A stretch of DNA of 64,000 bases from Betaproteobacteria bacterium (GTDB lineage: Bacteria; Pseudomonadota; Gammaproteobacteria; Burkholderiales; Burkholderiaceae_C): contig JABCYW010000016.1 in NCBI GenBank assembly GCA_013289985.1, positions 1 to 64,000 of the forward strand. Reading direction: 5' to 3'. The notes under the pieces were generated by a model. It did not search any database and was not told where the DNA came from. It saw nothing but the letters and a program-made list of their open reading frames with translations. Shown piece after piece: positions 1 to 10,239 of this stretch. Within the stretch, counting starts at the first letter, position 1. Each line of letters starts with the position of its first letter. A program made the position numbers and the translations under genes.

Positions 1-1249
1 ACTCGCCCGCGGGCCGAAGTCCCTGCTCGATGCCGGCCAGGCCCAGGCCCAGCGTGGCGGCCACGACCAGGTAGGGGTTGGCGTCGCCGCCGGGCAGGCG
101 ATTCTCGATGCGGCGGTTCTGCGCGCTCGCCCGGGGAATCCGGAACGCCACGCCGCGGTCGTCATGACCCCAGCTCGCCGACGACGGCGAGGCGTCGCTG
201 AGGCGGACGCGGTCGAACGACATGTCGTGCGGCGCGAAGAACGCCATCGCCGCGTCGGCGTGGCGCTGCAGGCCGCCGATGAAGGCGCCCAGCGTGTCGC
301 GGTCGGTGCCGTCGGGATGCGCAAACGCATTCGTGTGCGAGCCGGCGTGAGCCCCTTGGGGGCGGGGAGCGGAGCGAGCCGGGCTGTCATGAACGCTGAA
401 GTGCCAGTGCATGCCGGTGCCGGGCTGGTCGAGGAAGGGCTTGGGCGCGAAGGTGGCGAGGAAGCCGAACTGCGCGGCCACCTGGCGCGCAAGGCGCTTG
501 AAGCGAAACACGGCGTCGGCCTGCGCCAGCGGCTCGCCCGGCATGAAGTTCACCTCGTACTGCGAGTACGCGGCCTCGTGCGCGTGGCCGCACACGGGAA
601 TGCCCTGCAGGTGGCAGGCGGCGAACAGCGCGTCGAAGTACTCGGCGAAGTGGCCCGTGCGCTCCAGAGAGTAGGCCTCGCAGGCACGCTCGCGCGCGGG
701 CGCGCCGGGGCGGGACGCGGGCGCGTGCAGGCTCACCTGGCCCTCGTGCTCGCGGCGATCCACCAGGAACAGCTCCAGCTCGGGCGCCACGGTGGCGCAC
801 AGGCCGGCGCGGTCGAGGCGGGCCAGCACGCGGCGCAGCGCGGCGCGCGGCGACAGCTCGCTGGCGCAGATCGCGCGGCCGTAGCGTTCGGCGTGCAGCG
901 GCCCCGCGGGCTCGCAGATCACGGTGGCGGCGCCGGCGCGGCCCGGCTGCGCGCGCAGCGTGGCCAGGTCGGGCACCAGGTCGATGTCGAGGTAGGACGC
1001 CGGCAGCAGCGGGCCGAACGCGGCCTCGGGCTCGCCGCCGGTCAACGTCAGGCCGAACATCACGGACGGGAAGCGGCAGCCGGCCATGCCGACGAAATCG
1101 GCGGGGCCCACGGACTTGCCGCGCGCCACCGACGTGAAGTCGCTGACGGCGCATTCGATGGCCGTGACGGGCGCGCCGCCCGGCATCGCGGACAGCTGCG
1201 CGAGCGCGGCCTGGACGGCGGCGCGGTCTGGCGTGGAGAGGGCATTCAT
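1..1249 (-). CDS. Glutamine synthetase family protein (partial, C-terminus beyond window)
   Basis: ATP-dependent ligase of the GlnA/PuuA fold. It may be glutamine synthetase proper or a gamma-glutamylpolyamine synthetase; the sequence does not decide. The ATG at 1249 opens MNALSTPDRA, and the frame stays open to the window edge (about 416 residues). Family motifs are visible: a GTGMHWHFSVHD glutamate-site block near residue 280, ASWGHDDRGVAFRIP, and NRRIENRLPGGDANPYL towards the C-terminus. It is divergent from a MocR-type regulator whose gene starts only about 90 bp away, so that regulator probably controls it. Odd point: residues about 288-301 (RSAPRPQGAHAGSH) form a low-complexity insertion, where the DNA looks like a GC-rich repeat rather than conserved coding sequence. 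Confidence 0.85.
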   Translation of the reverse strand, partial: MNALSTPDRAAVQAALAQLSAMPGGAPVTAIECAVSDFTSVARGKSVGPADFVGMAGCRFPSVMFGLTLTGGEPEAAFGPLLPASYLDIDLVPDLATLRAQPGRAGAATVICEPAGPLHAERYGRAICASELSPRAALRRVLARLDRAGLCATVAPELELFLVDRREHEGQVSLHAPASRPGAPARERACEAYSLERTGHFAEYFDALFAACHLQGIPVCGHAHEAAYSQYEVNFMPGEPLAQADAVFRFKRLARQVAAQFGFLATFAPKPFLDQPGTGMHWHFSVHDSPARSAPRPQGAHAGSHTNAFAHPDGTDRDTLGAFIGGLQRHADAAMAFFAPHDMSFDRVRLSDASPSSASWGHDDRGVAFRIPRASAQNRRIENRLPGGDANPYLVVAATLGLGLAGIEQGLRPAGE

Positions 1250-1271
1250 GGGCGACAGCTTACGCAGCGAT

Positions 1272-1315
1272 TGGCCCACCGTGAAGGGCCATTTGGCGAC
1301 TGATCGACTGGGCCA
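1272..1315. promoter_or_regulatory. Three GGGCCA half-sites between the GS-family gene and the MocR regulator
   Basis: GGGCCA occurs inverted at 1272-1277 and direct at 1286-1291 and 1310-1315, each followed by an A/T-containing triplet. The 86-bp divergent spacer therefore carries three copies of one half-site. MocR/PdxR regulators commonly bind direct and inverted repeats next to their own gene, so this is the likely operator. That assignment is inference. Confidence 0.4.
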
Positions 1316-1335
1316 CTTCGCGCCGCAAGGGTACG

Positions 1336-2955
1336 ATGGCACCCACCATGACCTCGCCGACCTCCGCCGATGCCCTCGTCGACTGGCTGCAGCACGCCTG
1401 GGCGCATCCGTCCGCCGACGAGGCGCGCCTGCCCATCGGCGCGCGCCTGACGCGGCTGCTGCGCCGCGCGATCCTGGAGCGCGCGGTGCCGCCGGCGCAC
1501 CGGCTGCCGTCCACGCGCGCGCTCGCACAGGCGCTGCGCATCGCGCGCAACACGGCCGTGCCGGTCTACGAGCAACTGCGCGCCGAAGGCTTCGTGGTGG
1601 CCGGCCAGGGCTCGGGCACCTATGTCTGCCGCATCGCGCCCGACGCCTTGCCCGCGCCCGCCGCGGTCGAGCCGGTGGCGCGCACTCGTTCGACGCCGCT
1701 GGCGTTCTCGCGCCGCGGCCGCCGCTACCACAGCCATCCGTTGCACGAGTTCTGGACGCGCCAGCCCTTCTGTCCCGGCCAGTTCGACTTCGCGCTGTTC
1801 CCGCACCGGCTGTGGAACCGGCTGCAGCAACGCCAGCTGCGGCGCGCCGACCCGATCCAGCTGGAACAGGGCGAGCCCGGCGGCGCGCCCGAGCTGCGCC
1901 AGGCGATCGCCGAACACGTGCGCGTCACGCGCGGCGTGCACTGCGCGCCCGACCAGGTGATCATCACCGACGGCACCGGCGAATCGATCGACCTCGTCGC
2001 CCGTCTCATGTGCGACCCCGGCGACGAGGTGCTGCTGGAGGACCCGGGCTACTGGGCCGCCACGCAGGTGCTGTCCGACCACGGCCTGCGCCTGCACGCG
2101 GCCCCGGTCGACGCGCTGGGCCTGCCGGTGCCGGTGCTGCGTCCGGGCCAGCGCGCGCCGCGCCTCGCCTACCTCACGCCGTCCAACCAGTTCCCCACGG
2201 GCGGCGTGATGCCGCTCGCGCGCCGGCTCGAGTGGCTGCAGTTCGCGGCCCGCCACGACACGCTGCTGCTGGAGGACGACTATGACAGCGAGTACCGCTA
2301 CGAAGGCGCGCCGTTCCCGTCGCTGCAGGGCCAGGACGCGGCCGGCCGCGTGATCTACCTGGGCACCTTCAGCAAGACCGTGTACCCCGGCATCCGCGTG
2401 GCGTTCCTCGTGGTGCCTCAGGGCCTGCAGCGCGTGTTCGCCGACGCGTCGGCCGACTTCTACCGCGACGGCGACCAGATCGTGCAGCAGGTACTGGCCG
2501 ACTTCATGCGCGAGGGCCACTACGCGGCCCACGTGCGCACGCTGCGGCGCGAGTACGCGCTGCGCCGCGACGCGATGCTGCGCGCGTTGACGGGCGCGCT
2601 GCCCAGGGAATTCGCCGCGCGGCGCCTGAGCGTGGTCTCGGGCGCGCGCGGCGTGCACCTGACGCTCGCGCTGCCGGACGAGGTGGACGATCGCGCCGTG
2701 GCGCGCGCCGCGATCGCCGCGGGTGTCACCGCGATTCCGCTGTCGGTCTACGCCACGCGCGTGGCCTGGCGCGGCCTCGTGCTGTCGTTCGCCGCCACGC
2801 CCGCGGCGCAGATCGCGCCGCTGGTGGAGGCGCTCGCGCCGGTGTTGCGCAACGCGCTGGCGCTATCGCCGCTCGATTTGCGATCCGGAATATCCCAAGG
2901 TCAGGCACGCGATATCCCCACGAAAGCTCTTTCCAGCCGACGGGGCGCGGCCTAG
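1336..2955 (+). CDS. MocR/PdxR-type transcriptional regulator (GntR HTH plus aminotransferase domain)
   Basis: A 539-residue fusion regulator. Residues about 30-95 form a GntR winged helix (RLPSTRALAQALRIARNTA, then GFVVAGQGSGTYV). The rest is a fold-type-I aminotransferase-like domain with the PLP lysine at about K347 in GTFSKTVYPG and the upstream NQFPTGG and DDYDSEYRY blocks. Such proteins sense PLP plus an amine or amino acid and activate or repress adjacent genes. It is divergent from a glutamine-synthetase-family gene, which suggests control of amine or glutamate metabolism. The start may be the ATG at 1348 rather than 1336, because a TACGAT -10-like hexamer lies at 1332-1337 and would place transcription start downstream of the first ATG. 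The last 30 or so residues are poorly conserved in appearance. Confidence 0.85.
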   Translation: MAPTMTSPTSADALVDWLQHAWAHPSADEARLPIGARLTRLLRRAILERAVPPAHRLPSTRALAQALRIARNTAVPVYEQLRAEGFVVAGQGSGTYVCRIAPDALPAPAAVEPVARTRSTPLAFSRRGRRYHSHPLHEFWTRQPFCPGQFDFALFPHRLWNRLQQRQLRRADPIQLEQGEPGGAPELRQAIAEHVRVTRGVHCAPDQVIITDGTGESIDLVARLMCDPGDEVLLEDPGYWAATQVLSDHGLRLHAAPVDALGLPVPVLRPGQRAPRLAYLTPSNQFPTGGVMPLARRLEWLQFAARHDTLLLEDDYDSEYRYEGAPFPSLQGQDAAGRVIYLGTFSKTVYPGIRVAFLVVPQGLQRVFADASADFYRDGDQIVQQVLADFMREGHYAAHVRTLRREYALRRDAMLRALTGALPREFAARRLSVVSGARGVHLTLALPDEVDDRAVARAAIAAGVTAIPLSVYATRVAWRGLVLSFAATPAAQIAPLVEALAPVLRNALALSPLDLRSGISQGQARDIPTKALSSRRGAA

Positions 2956-2979
2956 AATTTTTGCCAGGAGGTAGTCCCC

Positions 2980-3017
2980 ATGCACAGGCGCGCGAAGCCG
3001 CCGGCGGACGTTCCGCA

Positions 3018-3021
<4 letters not shown>
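2980..3021 (+). CDS. Putative 13-residue leader peptide coupled to the diguanylate cyclase
   Basis: A short frame, MHRRAKPPADVPQ, starts with ATG 8 nt after a perfect AGGAGG (2966-2971), the strongest Shine-Dalgarno site I noticed in the window. Its TGA overlaps the ATG of the downstream cyclase as ATGA. The cyclase ATG at 3018 has no comparable ribosome site of its own. Translational coupling is therefore likely, with the peptide acting as a leader. Whether the peptide has any function is unknown. Confidence 0.5.
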
Positions 3022-4232
<1,211 letters not shown>

Positions 4233-4238
4233 GCGCCC

Positions 4239-6122
4239 TCAGATCCGCACGCGCGTCCCCAGCTCGATGACCGAGTTGTTGGGCAGGCGGAAGAACTCCA
4301 CCACGCTGCCGGCATTGCGCGTCATGGCCGCGAACAGGCGTTCGCGCCAGTGCGCCATGCCGTCGCCGCGCGTGGGCACCACCACCTCGCGGCTCAGGAA
4401 GTAGCTGGTGGTGAGCTCCTCCACCTCCAGGCCGTGCGGGCGGCACAGCGTGAGCGCCCGCGGGATGTCGGGCGTGTTCTTGAAGCCGTAGTTCACCGTG
4501 ACGCGCCAGAAGCCGCGCGCCAGCGGCTCCACCTGCACGCGCTCCGCGAACGGGATCCACGGCACCTCGTGGAACTTCACCGTGAGGATGACGTTGGTCT
4601 CGTGAAGCACCTGGTTGTGCTTCAGGTTGTGCAGCAGCGCCTGCGGCACGGTGCCGACGTTGGCCACCGTGAAGACGGCCGTGCGCGGCGTGCGCGCGAT
4701 GTCGTCCTCGGCCAGCGCGGTGATGAACGGGATGAGGTCCGGATCGTCGCGGCGGATGCTCTCCAGCAGCAGCTCGCGGCCGCGCTTCCAGGTGGACATC
4801 ACCGCGAACATCGCCAGCGCCAGCAGCAGCGGGAACCAGCCGCCGTGCAGGAACTTCAACGAACAGGCGGCCACCAGCAGGCCGTCGAGGAAGATGAAGA
4901 AGCCCGTGGCGCCGAGCGCGATCCACAGCGGGAAGCCCCAGCCGTAGCGCACCACGAAGTAGGTGAGCACCGTGTCGATGAGCATGGTGACCGTCACCGC
5001 GATGCCGTACGCCGAGGTCAGCGCCGACACGCTGCCGAAGCCCACCACGGCGCACACCACCGCCACCATCAGGGCCCAGTTCAGGCGCGGCAGGTAGATC
5101 TGCCCGGCCTCGCGCAGCGAGGTGTAGACGACCTCCATGCGCGGCAGGAAGCCTAGCTGGATCGCCTGCTTGGCCATGGAGAACGCGCCCGAGATCACGG
5201 CCTGCGACGCGATGACGGCGGCCATCGCGGCCAGCACCACCACCGGCGCCACCCAGGCCTGCGGGAACATCTTGAAGAACGGGTTGGCGATGGCGGCCGG
5301 ATCGTGGATCAGCAGCGCGCCCTGGCCCATGTAGTTGAGCGCCAGCGCCGGCAGCACCACGGTGCTCCAGGCCAGGCGGATGGGCGACTTGCCGAAGTGG
5401 CCCATGTCGGCGTAGAGCGCCTCGGCGCCCGTGAGCGCCAGCACGATGGCGCCGAGTGCGGCCAACACATGCCAGCCGCGGTCGATCAGGAACTCGACGG
5501 CGTAGATCGGGTTGAGCGCGTTGAGGATCTCGGGCGCCTGCGTGATGTGCAGCGCGCCGACGACGGCCAGGCCGCTGAACCAGACCAGGATGATCGGGCC
5601 GAACAGCTTGCCGAACGCGCCGGTGCCGAAGCGCTGGGCCGAGAACAGCAGCACCAGGATCACCACCGAGATCGGCACCACGTAGGCCTTGAGCGCCCGC
5701 GTGATGACCTCGATGCCCTCGACCGCGCCCATCACGGTGACGGCGGGCGTGATCACGCTGTCGCCGAAGAACAGCGTGGCGCCGAACATGCCCACCAGCA
5801 TGATCAGCGTGCGCCGGCGCGGCGTGCCGCCCGCGGCCTTGGCCGCCAGCGCGGTGAGCGCCATCGCGCCGCCTTCGCCGTTGTTGTCGGCACGCAGGAT
5901 CAGGATCACGTACTTGAGCGTGACCACCAGCATCAGGCCCCAGAAGATGGTGGAGACCGCGCCGATCAGGTGCCACGCGTCGAGCGGAACGCCCACGCCC
6001 GACACCGGCTGGAAGATCTCGTGCAGCGTGTAGAGCGGGCTCGTGCCGATGTCGCCGTAGACGACGCCCAGTGCGCCCAGCGTCATGGCCCCGAGGCCCG
6101 CGCCGTGTTCCTTGCTGCTCAT
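4239..6122 (-). CDS. kup: Kup-type potassium uptake permease
   Basis: Low-affinity K+/H+ symporter of the inner membrane, about 627 residues, as usual for the family. After the start MSSKEHGAG comes the Kup signature [18 protein letters not shown], then about twelve transmembrane helices and a cytosolic C-terminal domain ending [10 protein letters not shown]. The ATG at 6122 fits family length. An in-frame ATG at 6164 would add 14 residues and cannot be excluded. It is divergent from corA, so two cation transporters share a 160-bp intergenic region, in which I see no recognisable riboswitch. The stop lies 6 bp from the convergent cyclase stop. Confidence 0.93.
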   Translation of the reverse strand: MSSKEHGAGLGAMTLGALGVVYGDIGTSPLYTLHEIFQPVSGVGVPLDAWHLIGAVSTIFWGLMLVVTLKYVILILRADNNGEGGAMALTALAAKAAGGTPRRRTLIMLVGMFGATLFFGDSVITPAVTVMGAVEGIEVITRALKAYVVPISVVILVLLFSAQRFGTGAFGKLFGPIILVWFSGLAVVGALHITQAPEILNALNPIYAVEFLIDRGWHVLAALGAIVLALTGAEALYADMGHFGKSPIRLAWSTVVLPALALNYMGQGALLIHDPAAIANPFFKMFPQAWVAPVVVLAAMAAVIASQAVISGAFSMAKQAIQLGFLPRMEVVYTSLREAGQIYLPRLNWALMVAVVCAVVGFGSVSALTSAYGIAVTVTMLIDTVLTYFVVRYGWGFPLWIALGATGFFIFLDGLLVAACSLKFLHGGWFPLLLALAMFAVMSTWKRGRELLLESIRRDDPDLIPFITALAEDDIARTPRTAVFTVANVGTVPQALLHNLKHNQVLHETNVILTVKFHEVPWIPFAERVQVEPLARGFWRVTVNYGFKNTPDIPRALTLCRPHGLEVEELTTSYFLSREVVVPTRGDGMAHWRERLFAAMTRNAGSVVEFFRLPNNSVIELGTRVRI

Positions 6123-6268
6123 GAAATCGGCTGGAGCCCGCCGCCGGATGCGTGCGCGGGTCATTTGTTGGTGGGGATCGCATTTTGACCCGGGGCCGCG
6201 TGACACCGCCACCCCGGCCGGCAAAAGCGTCGTTTCCGCGCCCGGGAGCGCCCGTCGCCCATCCCCGC

Positions 6269-6274
6269 TACAGT
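6269..6274 (+). promoter_or_regulatory. -10-like hexamer directly upstream of corA
   Basis: TACAGT lies 7 nt before the ATG at 6282, with no Shine-Dalgarno sequence between them. If it is used, the corA transcript would be leaderless or nearly so. No convincing -35 element is visible. Confidence 0.3.
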
Positions 6275-6281
6275 GCGGCCC

Positions 6282-7250
6282 ATGCTGATCAACTGCGTCG
6301 CCTACGAGAACGGGGCCAAGCTCGCCGACATCCCCATCGCGGAGATCAGCGACTACCTGGTGCGCGCCAACTGCTTCGTCTGGGTCGCCCTCAAGGACGC
6401 CACCGAGGACGAGCTCAAGACGATGCAGCAGGAGTTCGGCCTGCACGAGCTGGCCGTCGAGGACGCCCTGCACGGCCACCAGCGCCCCAAGGTCGAGGAA
6501 TACGGCGACACCCTGTTCGCCGTGGTGCACACCGTGGAGATGACGCCCACGGACGAGCTCAGGACCGGCGAGGTGGACATCTTCGTCGGCACGAACTTCG
6601 TGCTGTCCATCCGCAACCGCAGCGGGCAGAACCTGCTGCAGGTGCGCGAGCGATCGGAACGCGAGCCGCAACTCCTGCGCCATGGCCCGGCCTTCGTGTT
6701 CTACGCGCTGCTGGATGCGGTGGTCGACCGCTACTTCCCCATCATCGACCGGCTCGAGACCGAGCTGGAACAGGTGGAGGAACAGATCTTCGAGCCCGGC
6801 ACCTCGCAGGCCAACATCCGCCGCCTGTACGAGCTCAAGAGCGACATCGGCGTCGTGCGCCATGCCGTGGCGCCGCTGATCGACGCCGTGCACAAGCTGT
6901 TCAGCGGCCGCGTGCCGGCCGTCTGCGAGAACAACCGCGAATACTTCCGCGACGTCTTCGACCACCTGATGCGCATGAACGGCTCGCTGGACAACCTGCG
7001 CGACACCATCGGCACGGCCATCCAGGTGAACCTCGCGATGGTGGCCATCGAGGAATCGGTGGTCAACAAGCGCCTCGCCGCCTGGGCCGGCATCTTCGCG
7101 GTGGTGAGCGCGTTCGCGGGCATCTGGGGCATGAACTTCAAGAACATGCCGGAGCTGGAGTGGCACTACGGCTATCCGCTGGCCTTGGCCACGATCACGA
7201 TCGTCTGCGTGATCCTCTATCGGCAATTCAGAAAGTCGGGCTGGCTGTAG
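6282..7250 (+). CDS. corA: CorA family magnesium/cobalt transporter
   Basis: Homopentameric divalent-cation channel of the inner membrane. It starts [11 protein letters not shown]; a GTG three codons earlier (6273) is the alternative. The long soluble N-terminal domain is followed by two C-terminal membrane helices. The pore signature GMN appears in [13 protein letters not shown] at the end of the first helix, and the protein ends with a short basic tail (RQFRKSGWL). The total of 322 residues is normal for CorA. No Mg-sensing leader is visible, and the upstream -10-like hexamer suggests little or no 5-prime leader. Confidence 0.93.
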   Translation: MLINCVAYENGAKLADIPIAEISDYLVRANCFVWVALKDATEDELKTMQQEFGLHELAVEDALHGHQRPKVEEYGDTLFAVVHTVEMTPTDELRTGEVDIFVGTNFVLSIRNRSGQNLLQVRERSEREPQLLRHGPAFVFYALLDAVVDRYFPIIDRLETELEQVEEQIFEPGTSQANIRRLYELKSDIGVVRHAVAPLIDAVHKLFSGRVPAVCENNREYFRDVFDHLMRMNGSLDNLRDTIGTAIQVNLAMVAIEESVVNKRLAAWAGIFAVVSAFAGIWGMNFKNMPELEWHYGYPLALATITIVCVILYRQFRKSGWL

Positions 7251-7271
7251 GTTGCCTGGCCTGCAAACGCG

Positions 7272-8603
7272 TCAAGCCGGCTGGGATTCAGTCGCCTCGC
7301 GCGACTCCAGCTCGATCTCCACGCGATCCCGCCCTTGCTGCTTCGCGCGGTACATCGCCTCGTCGGCGCGCTTGATCCCTTCGTTGAGATCCTCGCCGCG
7401 ACGCCACTCCGAAACGCCGAAGCTGCAGGTCACGCTCAGCCCGTCGGGCCACGCGGCGCACGCGATGCGTTCGCGCAGGCGCTCGGCGATGTCGCGGCCC
7501 TTGAGGCCCGGGGTGTCGCGGAAGACGAGCAGGAACTCCTCGCCGCCCCAGCGCGCGAACAGGTCGTCGCGCTGCACGGCCGAGCGCACGAGCTGGGACA
7601 GGCCGCGGATCACCTGGTCGCCGGTGTCATGGCCATGCGCGTCGTTGATGCGCTTGAAGTGGTCGATGTCGATGAACACGAGCGTCATCGGGAAGGTCTG
7701 GCCGTCGCCCAGCCGCACGAGGCGCGTCAGCTCGTCGGCCAGGCCCTTGCGGTTGAGGGCGCCGCTCAGCGGGTCGGTGCGCGCGATCTCGGCCAGGCTG
7801 CGGGTCTCGAGGCGCAGCGATTCGTTCAGGCGCTGCAGCGAGCTCTGGCTGGCGGCCGACAGCCGCAGTTCGTTGCGCTTGAGCAGGCCGTCGACCACGA
7901 GGTAGCAGAACACAGACAGCATCCACACCGCGATGATGCCCAGGCGGAACGTGGCGGTGGAGATCAGCTTGCCGGTGAGCTCGATGCGCTGGATGCGGAT
8001 CGTGTGCCGGCCCGGCTCCACCCTGGGGCCGGTGGAGAACGCGATCTGCGTGGCGTTGCGGAAGTCGGGCGCCTCCAGCTCGAGCGTCATCGGGTGTTCG
8101 TCGACCCACCACTGCGACACCGTGAAGCGGCTCAGCGGCACCTCGTAGCCCTGGGGGTAGGCCGAGGGTTCGTAGATCAGCTGGTCGACCTTCTGGGACT
8201 CGAGTTCCGCCGCCTTCGAATAGGCCGGATCGAAATTGCGCACGTAGATGCGCACGCGTTGCTGCGCCTCGGGGCCGGTGGCGCTGACCCACAGCTTCAT
8301 CGAGTCGTAGCGGCTCAGGTCGATGCCGCGCGGCGCCTTGGCGAACTCCAGCCGCAGCTCGCAGAACGCCCACTGGTAGCCGGCGCGCAGATCGCAATCC
8401 ATGCCCAGGCCGCCGTTGGCGCGAACCACGCTGGCCACGCTGTTGCCGCCGGGATTGGCGCGGTCGTCGAACGCGGCGGCGTTGTAGGGCGAACTCGCGT
8501 CGATGACCATCGTCGAGGTCATGCCGAACCGGTTCCACAGCAGCGCGATGCCGGTGAGGGCCAGCAGGACGATCAGCAGGCGACGGAGAACGCGAGCGTG
8601 CAT
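7272..8603 (-). CDS. Diguanylate cyclase with periplasmic carbohydrate-binding-like sensor
   Basis: A 443-residue protein. An N-terminal membrane helix (residues about 8-23) is followed by a roughly 200-residue periplasmic beta-rich region, a second helix (about 222-243), a coiled linker and a GGDEF domain. The active site reads GGEEF at residues 353-357. The position of the I-site arginine is occupied by Gln (QRDD), so the canonical RxxD feedback site is absent, unlike in the cyclase at 3018. The periplasmic part resembles a galactose-binding-like sensor, by inspection only. It is convergent with corA and probably monocistronic. The 185 bp separating it from the S49 peptidase gene hold no gene that I can see. 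Confidence 0.83.
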   Translation of the reverse strand: MHARVLRRLLIVLLALTGIALLWNRFGMTSTMVIDASSPYNAAAFDDRANPGGNSVASVVRANGGLGMDCDLRAGYQWAFCELRLEFAKAPRGIDLSRYDSMKLWVSATGPEAQQRVRIYVRNFDPAYSKAAELESQKVDQLIYEPSAYPQGYEVPLSRFTVSQWWVDEHPMTLELEAPDFRNATQIAFSTGPRVEPGRHTIRIQRIELTGKLISTATFRLGIIAVWMLSVFCYLVVDGLLKRNELRLSAASQSSLQRLNESLRLETRSLAEIARTDPLSGALNRKGLADELTRLVRLGDGQTFPMTLVFIDIDHFKRINDAHGHDTGDQVIRGLSQLVRSAVQRDDLFARWGGEEFLLVFRDTPGLKGRDIAERLRERIACAAWPDGLSVTCSFGVSEWRRGEDLNEGIKRADEAMYRAKQQGRDRVEIELESREATESQPA

Positions 8604-8788
8604 GGGAGAGGCGAGGCCGCCGGAGGACGGCGTTCAGACGGAAATCGGCGGGCGGCGGGGATTCTTGAGCGCCAGCAGCGCATCGTTACACGCGCATGCG
8701 CCGGACCGCGGCGCGCGCCCGCCCGAAACCTCGGGCAAGCGCGGATTTGTGGACAGACGCGGCCACCACGTGCGGCCGCCCCCGCCGC

Positions 8789-9832
8789 TCAGCGACGCAG
8801 CAGTGGCGCCTGCAGCTCGTGCACCGCACCGGCGCCGACGGAGGCGCCGAAGCGCTTGGCCAGGCGTTCGGCCACGTTCTCCTGCAGCGTGTAGTCGACC
8901 ACGTCCTCGGCCTTGACCACGTCGCGGGCCACCGAGTCGAGGCTGCCGAAGTGATCGGCCAGGCCCTGGTTGACGGCCTCCTCGCCGTTCCAGAACAGGC
9001 CCGAGAACGTGTCCGGCGTCTCGTGCAGCCGCGCGCCGCGGCCTTCCTTGACGACGGCGATGAACTGCTTGTGGATCTGGTCGATCATCGCCTGCGCCAG
9101 CGCGCGCTGCTCGGGCTTGAGCGGCGAGAACGGATCGAGCATGCCCTTGTTCGCGCCGGCCGTGATCAGGCGGCGCTCCACCCCCAGCTTCTCCATGGTG
9201 CCGGTGAAGCCGAAGCCGTCCATCAGCACGCCGATGGAGCCGACGATGCTGGCCTTGTCGACGAAGATCTCGTCGGCGCCCACGGCCATGTAGTACGCGC
9301 CGGACGCGCACACCTCTTCGCAGACCGCGTAGATCTTCTTGTGGTACTGCGTCTTCAGGCGCTTGATCTCGTCGTAGACGATGCCCGCCTGCACCGGGCT
9401 GCCGCCGGGCGAGTTGATGCGGATCACCACCGCGACGGCGTTCTTCTCCTCGAACGCGCTGCGCAGCGCCGAGACGATGTTCTCCGCGCTGGCGGTGCCC
9501 TCGGACGCGATCTCGCCGCGGACCTCCACCAGCGCCGTGTGCGGCCCGTTGGGCGTGGCGGCCTTGCCGCGCTGCGCGGAGACGATGCCCCACACCACGG
9601 CCAGCGCGAGCAGGAACCACGCGAGGCGCCCGGCCAGCCGCCAGCGGCGGTCGGTGCGGCGATCGCGCATCAGCTCGCCCGTGACCTGCGCCAGCACGTG
9701 CTCGAGCCGCGACAGATCGGCGTCGACGCTGACGTTGACGGGCGGCAACGGGGCGGGCGCCGGCGCAGGCACCGGGGCCGGGCCGTTCTCGGGCAGCGGC
9801 GGGGTCTGCGTGGGCTCGAAATCTTGCGTCAT
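8789..9832 (-). CDS. S49 family signal peptide peptidase-like protein (SppA/SohB-like)
   Basis: A 347-residue membrane-anchored serine protease that degrades residual signal peptides or membrane proteins. A Pro-rich cytosolic start and one membrane helix (residues about 65-85) precede the crotonase-like protease fold. Motifs are VVIRINSPGGSP, then the nucleophile serine in CASGAYYMAVGADEIF and the general-base lysine probably in ANKGMLDPFSP. Its start overlaps the Rieske gene stop (ATGA). It is the last gene of the rluC-phosphatase-Rieske-S49 run, an order common in Burkholderiales. Confidence 0.85.
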   Translation of the reverse strand: MTQDFEPTQTPPLPENGPAPVPAPAPAPLPPVNVSVDADLSRLEHVLAQVTGELMRDRRTDRRWRLAGRLAWFLLALAVVWGIVSAQRGKAATPNGPHTALVEVRGEIASEGTASAENIVSALRSAFEEKNAVAVVIRINSPGGSPVQAGIVYDEIKRLKTQYHKKIYAVCEEVCASGAYYMAVGADEIFVDKASIVGSIGVLMDGFGFTGTMEKLGVERRLITAGANKGMLDPFSPLKPEQRALAQAMIDQIHKQFIAVVKEGRGARLHETPDTFSGLFWNGEEAVNQGLADHFGSLDSVARDVVKAEDVVDYTLQENVAERLAKRFGASVGAGAVHELQAPLLRR

Positions 9833-10239
9833 GGCGTGCTATCCGGAGAAATGGCGTCGAACTCGACAGGGCGGATGTCCGCGGAAGGATACCAATACAC
9901 CTGGCCGGCGCGCTCGACGACGGCGATGCGCATCAGGCGCTGGCCCGCGCAGGGGCCCGCGATGCAGTGGCCGGTGGTGGGCTCGTAGACCGCGCCGTGC
10001 ATCGAGCAGACGATGAATCGGCGCTCGTCGTCGAGGAATTCGCCGGGGCGCCAGTCCATCTCGGTGGGCACGTGGGCGCAGCGGTTCATGTAGGCCACCA
10101 CGCGGCCCTCGAAGCGCAGCGCGAAGGCGCGCGCCGGGCGGCGCCACAGCAGCACGTCGAACACGTGGGCCGGGCCGGCCTCCGCCAGGTCGGCGCCGGC
10201 ACACAGGGGCAGCGCGCCGTCCGGCGCCGTCTCAGGCAT
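9829..10239 (-). CDS. Rieske [2Fe-2S] ferredoxin-like protein
   Basis: A small 136-residue soluble Rieske protein. Cluster ligands are C54 and H56 (RCAHVP) and C78 and H81 (VCSMHG), the CxH...CxxH arrangement. It has no membrane anchor or oxygenase domain, so it is a free electron carrier or a subunit of an unidentified system. Its start overlaps the phosphatase stop by 8 nt and its stop overlaps the S49 peptidase start by 4 nt, so translation is coupled. Its physiological partner is not evident from the neighbourhood. Confidence 0.85.
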   Translation of the reverse strand: MPETAPDGALPLCAGADLAEAGPAHVFDVLLWRRPARAFALRFEGRVVAYMNRCAHVPTEMDWRPGEFLDDERRFIVCSMHGAVYEPTTGHCIAGPCAGQRLMRIAVVERAGQVYWYPSADIRPVEFDAISPDSTP

